64,000 nt of DNA from Comamonas sp. BIGb0152. Lineage in GTDB: Bacteria; Pseudomonadota; Gammaproteobacteria; Burkholderiales; Burkholderiaceae_C. The number at the start of each line of letters is the position of its first letter. Position 1 is the first letter of the stretch. Under the pieces are notes generated by a model that ran no database searches, had not been told where the DNA came from, and saw nothing but the letters and a program-made list of their open reading frames with translations. Made by a program: the position numbers and the translations under genes. Shown in pieces: positions 36,992 through 45,773 of this stretch. Location of the stretch: the NCBI RefSeq assembly GCF_024809975.1, contig NZ_JANUDY010000012.1, forward strand, positions 54,804-118,803, given 5' to 3'.

Positions 36992-37654
36992 TCAGCGGCT
37001 GCGCAGCCAATGCGCCACGCGGTCGCCGGCGGTCTGCACGATGGTGACCAGCGCAATCAGCACGGCAATCACGATCAGCATCACCTGCGTATCAAAGCGC
37101 TGGTAGCCGTAGCGGATGGCGAGGTCGCCCAGGCCGCCGGCCCCCACCGCGCCCGCCATGGCCGACGAGCTGATCAACGCCACCAAGGTGATGGTGAAGC
37201 CGCCGATGATGCCGGGCAAAGCCTCGGGCAGGTAGACATGGCGCACGATGTCCCACTTCTTGCAGCCGATGGCTTGCGCCGCCTCGATCAGGCCGGGATC
37301 GACCTCGCGCAAACTAACCTCGGCAATGCGCGCAAAGAAGGGCGTAGCGCTGATGGCCAGCGGCACAATCGCCGCCCAGACGCCAATCGTGGTGCCAGTC
37401 ACCAGCCGGGTGAACGGAATCAACGCGACCAGCAGCACGATAAAAGGCGTGGCCCGGAAGCCGTTGACAACGCTGCCGACAATGCGGTTGGTGCGCGGAG
37501 ATTCCAGAAAGCCACCGGGGGCCGTCACGATCAGCAGAATGGCCAGCGGGATGCCCGCCAGCAACGCAATACCGGCAGAGGTGGACACCATGGTGAAGGT
37601 GTCCAGCAGCGCCTTGCCGTAGCGGTCGATGGAGATAGTTAGCTCAAACGGCAT
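36992..37654 (-). CDS. metI: MetI-type ABC transporter permease
   Basis: The 220-residue inner-membrane permease has about five transmembrane helices and the ABC-permease EAA loop ([30 protein letters not shown]) that contacts MetN. It is the only permease gene in the array, although five binding proteins are present. ATG 37654 is preferred to 37675 because of a G-rich segment upstream and family length; it overlaps metN by 11 bases. Methionine or other organosulfur compounds are the expected cargo. Confidence 0.92.
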   Translation of the reverse strand: MPFELTISIDRYGKALLDTFTMVSTSAGIALLAGIPLAILLIVTAPGGFLESPRTNRIVGSVVNGFRATPFIVLLVALIPFTRLVTGTTIGVWAAIVPLAISATPFFARIAEVSLREVDPGLIEAAQAIGCKKWDIVRHVYLPEALPGIIGGFTITLVALISSSAMAGAVGAGGLGDLAIRYGYQRFDTQVMLIVIAVLIALVTIVQTAGDRVAHWLRSR

Positions 37655-38834
37655 AGCCCAGTACCCTGATTTCATGTGCGATGGTGGCGGGGCCTTGCGT
37701 CAGCGGGCCCCAGTCGTTGCGGGCCGCAGCACCATCGATAGCGATGATGAGCTGGCCCTGGGCATGGCCCTGGATGCGGTCCACACCGCCGTGCAGCAGG
37801 CGCACCTTGGCGCCCAGTGCTTGGGCAATGCGGGGAAAGTCCGGCTCCAGCCCGTCATGGCCGCTGTAGCCCAGCTGCAGCACCTGCTCAAAGGGGCCGA
37901 CAGCGGGGGCCTGCGGCTGCAGGCGCTGCTGCAGGTCATCGGGCACGCCGTGGCGCAGCGGTGCCAGCAAGGCCTGGGTAGCCGCATGGCGCGGGTTGCC
38001 AAACACCTGCCAAACCTCGCCCAGCTCGGCGATCTCGCCCTTCTCCAGCACCAGCACCTGGTCGGCAATCTCGCGGATCACGCTCATCTCATGGGTGATC
38101 AGGATCACCGTGATGCCCAGGCGGCGGTTGATATCGCGCAGCAGCGCCAGGATGGCCTGCGTGGTTTCCGGGTCCAGCGCCGAGGTGGCCTCGTCGCACA
38201 GCAAAATCTCCGGCCGGGTGGCCAGCGCACGGGCAATGCCCACGCGCTGCTTTTGCCCGCCCGAGAGGCGGCTGGGGTAGGTCTTGTGCTTGTCCTGCAG
38301 ACCCACCAGGTCCAGCAGTTCATTCACCCGCTGCTGGATCTGGGCCGCAGGCACACCCGCCACCTTGAGCGGCAGGGCCACGTTCTCAAACACCGTCTTG
38401 GCCGACAGCAGGTTGAAATGCTGAAAAATCATGCCCACGCGGCGGCGCAGCTGCACCAGGCCGGCTTCGTCCAAGGTGCCAATGTCGATGCCATCGACCA
38501 GCACCTGGCCGCTGCTGGGCGCCTCCAAGCGGTTGATGGTGCGCAGCAGGCTGGACTTGCCCGCACCGCTGCGCCCGATGATGCCAAAGATGCTGCCTGC
38601 GGCAATGTCCAGCGTAATGTTCTGCAGCGCAGGCACCTCACCGGCCGACGAGCGGTAGACCTTGCCCAGATCGCGGAACACCACGGTGCCCAGTGGCGCA
38701 ACCGGGGCTTGGCCCTGGCTGCCTGCGGCGGCCGATGCGGGCACGCTCAGCCGCACACTGCGGCCTTCTGCCGCTGGCTCGGCCTCGGCGCGGAACTGCC
38801 TGCGCAATACGTTGGATACGGCGGAAAGGGCCAT
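37644..38834 (-). CDS. metN: MetN-type ABC transporter ATP-binding protein
   Basis: The 396-residue ATPase energises import with MetI. It has Walker A (GRSGAGKSS, 87-95), the ABC signature LSGGQKQR, Walker B ([12 protein letters not shown]), the H-loop [12 protein letters not shown] and a C-terminal NIL/ACT-like domain that in E. coli MetN senses methionine and shuts the transporter. It has an unusual N-terminal extension of about 48 residues rich in Ala and Ser ahead of the first strand. AGGAG precedes the ATG at six bases. Confidence 0.94.
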   Translation of the reverse strand: MALSAVSNVLRRQFRAEAEPAAEGRSVRLSVPASAAAGSQGQAPVAPLGTVVFRDLGKVYRSSAGEVPALQNITLDIAAGSIFGIIGRSGAGKSSLLRTINRLEAPSSGQVLVDGIDIGTLDEAGLVQLRRRVGMIFQHFNLLSAKTVFENVALPLKVAGVPAAQIQQRVNELLDLVGLQDKHKTYPSRLSGGQKQRVGIARALATRPEILLCDEATSALDPETTQAILALLRDINRRLGITVILITHEMSVIREIADQVLVLEKGEIAELGEVWQVFGNPRHAATQALLAPLRHGVPDDLQQRLQPQAPAVGPFEQVLQLGYSGHDGLEPDFPRIAQALGAKVRLLHGGVDRIQGHAQGQLIIAIDGAAARNDWGPLTQGPATIAHEIRVLGYAV

Positions 38835-38858
38835 GTGCTTCTCCTGGTGTCCTTGCCC

Positions 38859-39677
38859 TTACCAGGGCAAGGTGTAGAGCTTGGGGTCGTTGTTGAACTG
38901 CTGGCTGATCGCCTGCTTGACTGCCGCAGAGTTCTGGAACACCTGGACAAACTTGCGCAGCTTGGGGTCGTCGGCACGGCTGGCCTGCGAGACAAAGCCC
39001 ATCGCATAAAAACGATCCGCAATGCCCGAATAGGCCAGGGCCTTGCTGGCTTGCTCCTTCTTGCCGGCGCTGACAAAGTAGCTTGGCCAGAGCACGGCCA
39101 GGTCCACATCGGGCAGCGAGCGGATCAGCTGCGGGCCTTCGACTTCGTAAAAACGCAGCTGCTTGGGGTTGTCGGTAATGTCGGCCACCGTGGCGCCCGG
39201 CGCATCACCGGTGCGCAGGCGGATCAGGCCCGCCTTTTGCAGCAAGGCCAAGCCCCGACCCTGGTTAACCGGGTCATTCGCAATCGCCACCTTGGCCTTG
39301 GCCGGCACATCGGCCAGCGACTTATGGCGCTCGGAATAGATACCGATGTTCTGCAGCAGGCCCAGACCCACAAACTTGAGCTGGTAGCCGCGCTCCTTGA
39401 TGACATTGTTCAAAAAGGCCTGGTGCTGGAAGAAGTTCAGGTCCACATCGCCGTTGTTGACAGCCTCGTTGGGCACCGTCCAGTCGGTGAACTCGACCAG
39501 CTCCACATCCAACCCCTGGCTCTTGGCATCGGCCACCACGGCTTTGATGGCGTCCGCCGTAGCCCCTGGCGTGGAGGCAATGCGGATCTTGTCCGCTGCC
39601 TGCGCCAGCTGCCACCCTCCCAGCATGGCCGCCGCTGCAATGGCTGCCACCACACGTCTGTTGATCTTGTTCGTCAT
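38859..39677 (-). CDS. MetQ/NlpA-family binding protein (second copy)
   Basis: The 272-residue protein has a Sec signal peptide ending LAQAAD and the family motifs VEFTDWTVPNEAVNNGDVDLNFFQHQAFLNN, IANDPVNQGRGLALLQKAGL and FYEVEGPQLIRSLPDVDLAV. It ends LYTLPW. It lacks a lipobox. Lying 24 bases upstream of metN, it is the canonical MetQ candidate of this transporter. Confidence 0.92.
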   Translation of the reverse strand: MTNKINRRVVAAIAAAAMLGGWQLAQAADKIRIASTPGATADAIKAVVADAKSQGLDVELVEFTDWTVPNEAVNNGDVDLNFFQHQAFLNNVIKERGYQLKFVGLGLLQNIGIYSERHKSLADVPAKAKVAIANDPVNQGRGLALLQKAGLIRLRTGDAPGATVADITDNPKQLRFYEVEGPQLIRSLPDVDLAVLWPSYFVSAGKKEQASKALAYSGIADRFYAMGFVSQASRADDPKLRKFVQVFQNSAAVKQAISQQFNNDPKLYTLPW

Positions 39678-39728
39678 ATTCTTCTCGCTTGCTTTTTTGT
39701 TGGATAAGGGGTCGGTAGCCGGCCGCGC

Positions 39729-40541
39729 TTACTTCTTCAGCCAGGCCAGCGTGTAGAGCCGGTCGTCGTTGCTGAAAGACTTCTTGCTGACCGTGCGCAC
39801 GGTCTCGGAGTTCTGGTAGATGCGGATGAACTTCTGCACGACGGGGTCGTTGACCCGGTCCTTCTTCACCACAAACTGGATCGCAAACTGCTGGTCCTCG
39901 ATGCCCGAGTACGCCAGGCCGCTCGATGGATCAAAGGCCTTGGCCGCGACGATAAAGTGCGGGTAGCCCTGGGCGATATCGACATCACCGGTGATGCGCA
40001 CCAGCTGCGGCCCTTCCACTTCGACAAAGCGCAGCGACTTGGGGTTGGTCGCAATGTCATTGATGGAGCCCAGGTAGCCCACGCCCGGCTTGAGCGTGAT
40101 CAGCCCCACCTTTTGCAGCAGCAACAGGCCCCGGCCCTGGTTGACCGGATCGCTGGCAATGCCCACCTTGCCGTTGTTGGGCACATCGGCCACGTTCTTG
40201 TGCTTGAGCGAATACAGGCCCACATTGGCCAGAATGCCGGTGCCCGCACTGGCCAGCGCATAGCCGTTTTTCTTGACCGCGTTGTCGAGGAAAGGCTGGT
40301 GCTGGAAGTAATTGATATCGATATCGCCGTTGTTGACCGCAACATTCGGCGTGGTCCAGTCGGTGAACTCGATCACCTCCACGTCAATACCCTGGGCCTT
40401 GGCATCCTTGGCCGCTGCATTGATGGAATCGGCATAGGCACCGGGCACAACAGCGATCTTGAGCTTGTCTGCCGCCACAGCCGGCAGCACGGCCACAGCA
40501 ATGGCAGCGGAGATCAGCACACGCTTGAAACTCTGAAACAT
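39729..40541 (-). CDS. MetQ/NlpA-family binding protein (first copy)
   Basis: The 270-residue protein has a Sec signal peptide (MFQSFKRVLISAA..., cleavage after AVAAD), VEVIEFTDWTTPNVAVNNGD, INYFQHQPFLDNAV and GIASDPVNQGRGLLLLQKVGL. No lipobox is present. It is the first gene of the array, 51 bases upstream of the next copy. ATG 40541 is preferred to two earlier in-frame ATG codons because it begins a normal signal peptide. Confidence 0.91.
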   Translation of the reverse strand: MFQSFKRVLISAAIAVAVLPAVAADKLKIAVVPGAYADSINAAAKDAKAQGIDVEVIEFTDWTTPNVAVNNGDIDINYFQHQPFLDNAVKKNGYALASAGTGILANVGLYSLKHKNVADVPNNGKVGIASDPVNQGRGLLLLQKVGLITLKPGVGYLGSINDIATNPKSLRFVEVEGPQLVRITGDVDIAQGYPHFIVAAKAFDPSSGLAYSGIEDQQFAIQFVVKKDRVNDPVVQKFIRIYQNSETVRTVSKKSFSNDDRLYTLAWLKK

Positions 40542-41074
40542 GGGACGTCTTTCTGGAGGTAAAGACTGCGCCATCACATGGCGGCAGCAGCAACGAAGCC
40601 TCCATTGGAGCTTTCAGGCTGGCTTTGCACCACGAAGAATTTCAAATATGGATATGAGAAGTCTGTGTTGAGGGCCCGAGTCGTTCAGGCTGGGATGCCG
40701 TCCCTCAGAAAACGATGGGTGACTGATGAAGTCGAGGATGGTCTTGTTCTGGCAGTGATCTTTGGAACACCTTGCGGTGGTTCCAATGCGGGCTTGCTGC
40801 GATCAGTGTTGAATCTTTGCTGAGGTCTCTGTTGGAGAGGGTGAAGGGCGTGCTTTAGGCGCGTTGGTGAGGCGGGGGTGAGAAGGAGGGCTGGGCGGTA
40901 GCTGCCCCAGCACCGCATTCGGCTATCAAGTCCCATATGGCCCATTCATCGCACTAGAAGCGCCTGACAAGCTAGTAGCGACCGAACTGTGTCCTGGGCC
41001 CTGTCCTTAGGACTATTGATGGTTCAGGATTTGTAGGCTGCATCACTGGTATGCGCGAGAGCGCCCGCACCCTA
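40542..41074. other. 533-base spacer upstream of the organosulfur array
   Basis: No convincing gene was found. About 100 bases upstream of the first binding-protein ATG is an imperfect dyad, TTTCAAATAT then ATATGAGAA (about 40648-40668), which may be an operator or part of the array promoter. Further out (40690-40940) is an open frame of 86 codons on the minus strand with Pro/Arg/Ser-rich composition and no ribosome-binding site; I regard it as non-coding. The plus-strand open frame over the same stretch also looks like a shadow. The remainder is undistinguished and leads into an AT-rich island. Confidence 0.45.
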
Positions 41075-41290
41075 TCACACCTTTATATTCAGCACAGCAA
41101 CTATCTTGGGGCCAATAAACCAAAGAACAATAGTTATTGCAAATCTCGCCCAAGCAGAATCAATCCACCAAGCTATCAACTCAAACCCTAAAAATGCCTC
41201 GAATAAAAAAACAATTAATAGAAAACATGCATGCAATACACCGACTACCTGGAGTCTTTTGAAAAATGTCAATTCGGAATAAGCGCTCAT
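41075..41290 (-). CDS. Small membrane protein of unknown function
   Basis: A 71-residue protein with two hydrophobic segments (VVGVLHACFLLIVFLFEAFL and FAITIVLWFIGPKIVAVL) separated by a short polar loop. It is in an AT-rich island that differs in base composition from the flanking genes, a sign of transfer. I do not recognise the family. Start at ATG 41290. Confidence 0.5.
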   Translation of the reverse strand: MSAYSELTFFKRLQVVGVLHACFLLIVFLFEAFLGFELIAWWIDSAWARFAITIVLWFIGPKIVAVLNIKV

Positions 41291-41357
41291 TCAGTCCCTC
41301 CGTCATCCTGATTCTCTTCATTTATTTATTTCTTCAGAACTGCGAAATAGCAAAACC

Positions 41358-41849
41358 CTATACGCGCCACAGAATATGTTTTTGACACAAAAGCTTGGCG
41401 GACTTTACCTTTTCATAAAGCCCATAAAAATCATATATTTCTTGGTCAAATTTATTTTTGACGAAAAACATATCTTTGACATTCAAGACGTTAAACATAC
41501 CTAAGTAGCCATAAGAGAAAAAATACTCCCCACCAACTTCTCTTAAAAAAACAACATAATGGCTTTCAATGGGAACTGGGTCATTAGCATTTTTCGCGTC
41601 TAGCTTCACTGAATATTTTGAAGAGTTTCCCACTATGTTTTTAACGACAGTGAAGTCAAATTCAGAGCCAGTGAGTTTTTCAGACCCTCTTCCACTTACT
41701 CTAACCAACGCAATGTCATCCGCATTGCAGACCACATCGGCAAAGCTCAAAGAAGGAGGATAAGAAGCAGAGGCACGCGTAAAAAACCCAAAGACCATGA
41801 CGAATGCAATTGACCCATACAACAAAAATATTAGTCTAATTCTATTCAT
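41358..41849 (-). CDS. Small exported protein of unknown function
   Basis: A 163-residue protein with a signal peptide ending at RASAS. The mature part has SLSFADVVCNADDIALVRVSGRGSE, two cysteines and many aromatic residues, and looks like a small beta-rich domain. I choose ATG 41849; an earlier GTG five codons upstream is also open. It belongs to the AT-rich island. Exported proteins of this kind often accompany polymorphic-toxin or interbacterial loci, but no toxin is visible here. Confidence 0.5.
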   Translation of the reverse strand: MNRIRLIFLLYGSIAFVMVFGFFTRASASYPPSLSFADVVCNADDIALVRVSGRGSEKLTGSEFDFTVVKNIVGNSSKYSVKLDAKNANDPVPIESHYVVFLREVGGEYFFSYGYLGMFNVLNVKDMFFVKNKFDQEIYDFYGLYEKVKSAKLLCQKHILWRV

Positions 41850-41935
41850 TTTCAAACTTGACACGTCCCATATCCACGATTAAGAAGTCTTACAGCATTA
41901 GCATCCTCTCCAGCATATCATCGACTCGAGATAAG

Positions 41936-42187
41936 TCAGCGCCCTGGACTCAGTGCAATCAGATCCCCAGCACAATCAAATACTGCCTCAAACTCCCCTC
42001 TTGGCACTCTAGGCATCACGGTTAATTTGACAAAATAATTGTTTTTGTTGCATTTAACTTCAAATTCCTCATTGCCCGCCTGATCTTGATCCATTTTATA
42101 AATACTCTTCATCTTCTCAATAACTATGGCCTCTCGCATTCGACCATTGCGAATGGTACTCCTCACTAGGAGGAACTTCTTCGACAC
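41936..42187 (-). CDS. Small cytoplasmic protein of unknown function
   Basis: An 83-residue basic protein (MSKKFLLVRSTIRNGRM...) starting with GTG and ending GDLIALSPGR. It overlaps the 3' end of the membrane-protein gene by 22 bases, so the two may be coupled. Codon use is AT-rich. I see no recognisable domain; it could be a spurious or degraded frame. Confidence 0.4.
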   Translation of the reverse strand: MSKKFLLVRSTIRNGRMREAIVIEKMKSIYKMDQDQAGNEEFEVKCNKNNYFVKLTVMPRVPRGEFEAVFDCAGDLIALSPGR

Positions 42188-42618
42188 TTAATCATTCTTT
42201 CTCTTAAATCAGTCACAATTGGATTTTCCACAGGCATTGACAATCTCACAGGAAGATTAAAGCTCAACACAGAACCAAAGTATCCCACTTTTTTTACCCT
42301 TATAATCAAGCGCTCATCAAACTGCACCCTGCTATAATCAATAGAAATTAAATCAGATATGAGTACATATTGCTCACAATCTTTACCGCAAAATAGTAAT
42401 CGATCACCCATATCATAAACATCAGTTATTAGAATTTGTTTTTTATAAATAAAATAATAATATAATGCAAATAGTATAATGCAGAATACACAATATAAGA
42501 ACTTATGGGGGAAATTAAAATTAGTGAGAGCTATGAATCCTATGAGATACATAAGCATCATGAAAATGATAGGAAATAGTCTTCTGTAAAAATAGGTTGG
42601 CCCAGAAATTAATTTCAT
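42166..42618 (-). CDS. Membrane protein of unknown function with small cytoplasmic domain
   Basis: A 150-residue protein with two close hydrophobic segments (IIFMMLMYLIGFIALTNF and YCVFCIILFALYYYFIY), then a beta-rich tail (YVLISDLISIDYSR, VKKVGYFGSVLSFNLPVRL) that resembles a PH-like domain. It lies in the AT-rich island with the other small genes. Such two-helix plus PH-like proteins occur in scattered bacteria without known function. Confidence 0.5.
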   Translation of the reverse strand: MKLISGPTYFYRRLFPIIFMMLMYLIGFIALTNFNFPHKFLYCVFCIILFALYYYFIYKKQILITDVYDMGDRLLFCGKDCEQYVLISDLISIDYSRVQFDERLIIRVKKVGYFGSVLSFNLPVRLSMPVENPIVTDLRERMIKCRRSSS

Positions 42619-42657
42619 ATATCTTATTAATTTTCACATTCACATTTGGGACTCGAC

Positions 42658-43238
42658 AGTTTCACTGTGTGCAACAGGCCCGGATTTCTATCGACGCCGA
42701 TATGGCACTCAATCCCAAAGTTTCACTGGTTGCCCTTCTTGCTCTGGTGCATCGCTGGGTCACGCTCACCGCACTCATTCTTGGTAGAACTGGGCGCTGC
42801 AATCAAGGTGGCATCGACTACCGTGCCATGTCTCAAGAGCAAGTTTTTGTCTGTCAGGATGGCATTGACCAGCGCCAGAATCTGCAAGCCCAGTTGGTGA
42901 GTTTCCAAAAGGCGTCTAAAGCGCAAGATGGTGCTCTCATCTGGCATGGTGCTGATGCCCGGATCTAGCCGGGCAAAACTGGCGAAGACCGGCGTGTCGT
43001 ACAACGCCTCTTCCACTGCGGGGTCCGAGAGGTTGAACCACTGCTGCAGCAGGTGAATACGCAGCATCGTTTCAACTGCAAAAGCAGGCCTGCCGGTAGC
43101 TTTGGGCGGGCTGTGCGACTCGATGAGTGTGACCAACTCATGCCACGGTACGACTAAATCCATCTCGTCCAAGAACTCACGCTTGCGCGTGCGCTTGGAC
43201 TTCTTCTCGAATCCGGTGGCCAGGCTCATTTGCTTCAT
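42658..43238 (-). pseudogene. Decayed IS5-family transposase
   Basis: The first 171 codons match the N-terminal half of an IS5-family transposase (EFLDEMDLVVPWHELVTLIE, LRIHLLQQWFNLSDPAVEEALYD, PDESTILRFRRLLE, VDATLIAAPSSTKN). An in-frame TGA follows GNQ, where the family has Trp. Decayed similarity (FGIECHIGVD, GLLHTV) then runs on to about 42658 and stops. The C-terminal catalytic half is missing, so the element is dead. Confidence 0.88.
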
Positions 43239-43272
43239 CTGTGGATCATCCCATGCGCTGCGACGGGTTGGA

Positions 43273-43289
43273 CGTTTTGCAGAGTTTCC
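43273..43289. repeat. Probable terminal inverted repeat of the decayed IS5 element
   Basis: Reading inward on the minus strand, GGGAAACTCTGCAAAAC is the kind of end found on IS5-group elements (G-run followed by CTCTGCAAAA). It lies 35 bases from the transposase start, the usual distance. The matching end was not found, which agrees with truncation at the other side. Confidence 0.55.
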
Positions 43290-43922
43290 CTAGGCCAGAC
43301 GCGGCTGGCGCAGCTGCTGCATGCGGTAGATCAGCGCCTGCGGCAGTCGCCGGGCGAGGGCGATATCGACCGCGTCGCGGCCTTTGAAATCGGCCACAGA
43401 GACGTCGGCCCCGGCGTCCAGCAGCAGCTCCAGGGTTTTGAGCCGGCCCAGCCGGGCGGCATAGAAAACGGGGGTTTCGCCGTGCTCGCGCAGGTTGAGC
43501 AGCGGCTGGGCCTGCAGCAGCGCGCGGCACATGGCCTCGTCATCGCGCCAGACGGCGGCCCACAGCGAGTAGCTGGCATTGGCGCCCTGGGACAGCAGCA
43601 GTTCGACCAGCGGCAGGTTCTCGCCCCGCGAGACGGCATACCAGAGCGCAGTCGCTCGGAAATCGCCGTCGCATGCGCCCAGCACCACCTCGGCCTCCAA
43701 GGCAGCGCCAGCCGCCAGCAGTACCGCCACCGTTTTCAGCCCATGGGCATCGGCGGACGGCGAGGTCTGGGGAGACACGCCACAGGCAACGTGCAGCGCA
43801 GTGCGCCCCTTGCCATCCACCGCCTGGGCCCACTGCGGCGCCTGCGCCAGCAACTGGGCCACCAAGGCGGCATCCCAGCTTTTGGCAGCAGCAAACAGCG
43901 AGGTCTTCGCGGGCAGACTCAT
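43290..43922 (-). CDS. Ankyrin-repeat protein
   Basis: A 210-residue cytoplasmic protein of about four ankyrin repeats (GRTALHVACG, FRATALWYAVSRGENLPLVELLLSQGA, ETPVFYAARLGRLKTLELLLDAGAD, GRDAVDIALARRL). Ankyrins mediate protein binding; the partner is unknown. AAGGAG precedes ATG 43922. The stop codon TAG uses bases at the very end of the IS5 element, so the original C terminus may have been altered by the insertion. Confidence 0.87.
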   Translation of the reverse strand: MSLPAKTSLFAAAKSWDAALVAQLLAQAPQWAQAVDGKGRTALHVACGVSPQTSPSADAHGLKTVAVLLAAGAALEAEVVLGACDGDFRATALWYAVSRGENLPLVELLLSQGANASYSLWAAVWRDDEAMCRALLQAQPLLNLREHGETPVFYAARLGRLKTLELLLDAGADVSVADFKGRDAVDIALARRLPQALIYRMQQLRQPRLA

Positions 43923-44035
43923 GCGGGGCTCCTTGTGCCTGGTGGACAGGCTCCGAGGTGCAATGTACACCGATCCCGCGCCTCACCGACCTTGGTGGCA
44001 GGCAGGTCTTTCCCGCCCCTGCCGCCCACCGGCCG

Positions 44036-45643
44036 TTACTGCGCCGCCACCCAGTCGATCAGCGCGTCCCAGGCGGGGCGCGCCTGGGGGGCGTTGTCGC
44101 TATTGGCCATGGCCACCACCACCCAGCGGCGTCCGTCGCGGCCGTTGACATAGCCGGCAATGGCCGATGCATCGCGCAGGGTGCCGGTCTTCAAGTGGGC
44201 GCCGCCGGTGTGGGCGCTTTTGCTGTTCTTCAAGGTGCCGTCCACGCCCACGATGGGCATCGAGGCCATCAGCTCGGGCATGACGTTGGAGTTCCAGGCG
44301 ACCGAAAGCATCTTGGCCAGCGACCCGGCCGTGATGCGCGCATCGCGTGAGAGGCCGGCGCCATTGTCGATGGTGGGCGCGGCCATGCCAGGCACGCGCT
44401 CGCTCCACCACTGCGCCACGGCCTGGCGGCCGCCTTCAAAGGTGCCCACGCCCGCGCGCTGCTTGCCCAGCGTCAAAAACACCTGCTGGGTCATCACGTT
44501 GTTGCTGTACTTGTTGATGTCGCGCACCACTTCGCCCAGGCTGGGCGAGCTGAAGCTCATCAGCGGCTGCACGCCATCGGGTGTGGTGCCCATGCGCACC
44601 TGGCCGGTAACCTTGCCACCCAGCTCGCGCCACATGCCTTCAAACACGCGCGGCGCAAAACGGTCGGGGGCCGCCGGGGCCACGGCCCAGCTGTTTTCGC
44701 CACAGGCGGCCGGGTAGCCACCCAAAAACTGGATCTGCGTGGGGTCGGCCATCTGTGCCTTGAGAGCCCCGCGCCAGTCACCGCAGGCATTGCCCTTGGT
44801 CTTGAGCAGGGGAACCGTGCTGGGCAGGCGCAGATGGGCAATGGCCGGCTCGTAGGCAATGCGGGCCACGCCGGCTGCAACATCGGGGATGAAGCGCATG
44901 GTCAGCGACTTGTAGTTCAGCAGCAGCGCATCGGGCACAGCGTTGTAGGGCCGGTAGGGCTCGTTGTCAAAGCGCGCCGGGTCGATGGGGGGCAGCGCAA
45001 AGGCCGAGCTGTCCAGCACCACATCGCCGACGATGACCTGGATGCCCTGGCCCTGCAGGCGGCGCTGCAGCAGCCACAGGCGCTCCATCACCAGCTTGGG
45101 GTCGCCTGCGCCCTGCACATAGAGGTTGCCATTGAGCGCACCTTGGGCGACCTGGCCATCGGTGGCAATGCGGGTGTCCCAGGTGTAGGCAGGGCCCAGG
45201 ATCTCAAGCGCCGCATAGGTGGTCACCAGCTTCATCACCGAGGCCGGGTTGCGCGCCACATCGCTGCGCACATCCAGCAGCGGGCGCTGCGCGCCGCTGA
45301 CATCCATCACCACCACCGACACCGCGTCGGGCGCCAGCTTGCCGCGCTGCAGGGCGGCCTCCACCTCGGGCGGGAGGCGGCTTGCCGGCCAGGCGCTGGC
45401 CTGTGCCATGGGGGCTACGGCTACGGTGGCAGCAGGCGACTGGGGCGCAGCGGCCACCGGCTGGGCCAGTCGGATGGGGGTGGGCGCCGGGTCGGCAAAG
45501 GAAGCGGCCGGGGTCTGCGCGCAGGCCACCTGGCTGAGCGCAATCGCTACGGGCAGCAGCCAGCGGCCGCTGCCTGCAGTCAGGCTGGTAGCGGGCTGCG
45601 CCCGGGACGCGCTGGCAGGCACCATGGGGGAAATCTGTTGCAT
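44036..45643 (-). CDS. dacB: D-alanyl-D-alanine carboxypeptidase/endopeptidase (PBP4)
   Basis: This class C low-molecular-weight penicillin-binding protein trims and cleaves peptidoglycan peptides. The 535-residue protein has the serine motif SVMK (S135, K138), the SNN motif (YSNNVMTQQ) and KTG (LKTGTLRDASAIAGYV). It has a signal peptide ending at VACAQ; the Cys may act as a lipobox. A Pro/Ala-rich linker separates it from the catalytic domain. ATG 45643 is one of two plausible starts; ATG 45625 is the other. Confidence 0.93.
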   Translation of the reverse strand: MQQISPMVPASASRAQPATSLTAGSGRWLLPVAIALSQVACAQTPAASFADPAPTPIRLAQPVAAAPQSPAATVAVAPMAQASAWPASRLPPEVEAALQRGKLAPDAVSVVVMDVSGAQRPLLDVRSDVARNPASVMKLVTTYAALEILGPAYTWDTRIATDGQVAQGALNGNLYVQGAGDPKLVMERLWLLQRRLQGQGIQVIVGDVVLDSSAFALPPIDPARFDNEPYRPYNAVPDALLLNYKSLTMRFIPDVAAGVARIAYEPAIAHLRLPSTVPLLKTKGNACGDWRGALKAQMADPTQIQFLGGYPAACGENSWAVAPAAPDRFAPRVFEGMWRELGGKVTGQVRMGTTPDGVQPLMSFSSPSLGEVVRDINKYSNNVMTQQVFLTLGKQRAGVGTFEGGRQAVAQWWSERVPGMAAPTIDNGAGLSRDARITAGSLAKMLSVAWNSNVMPELMASMPIVGVDGTLKNSKSAHTGGAHLKTGTLRDASAIAGYVNGRDGRRWVVVAMANSDNAPQARPAWDALIDWVAAQ

Positions 45644-45773
45644 GGGCAGCAGTCTAGCGGCTATGCCCAAGCCCGGCATGCAGCCTTGGCTTTGCCCCGA
45701 TAATGGCAGGTTGCTGCCCCTGCACGGGGGCTGAAACCGGGCGCCTGCAAGGCGTCTGCGCGCCGCCTACCCC

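Noticed and set aside
40685..40945. 86-codon open frame on the minus strand upstream of the organosulfur array
   Set aside because: There is no ribosome-binding site, composition is Pro/Arg/Ser-rich and no domain is recognisable; high-GC DNA often gives such frames.
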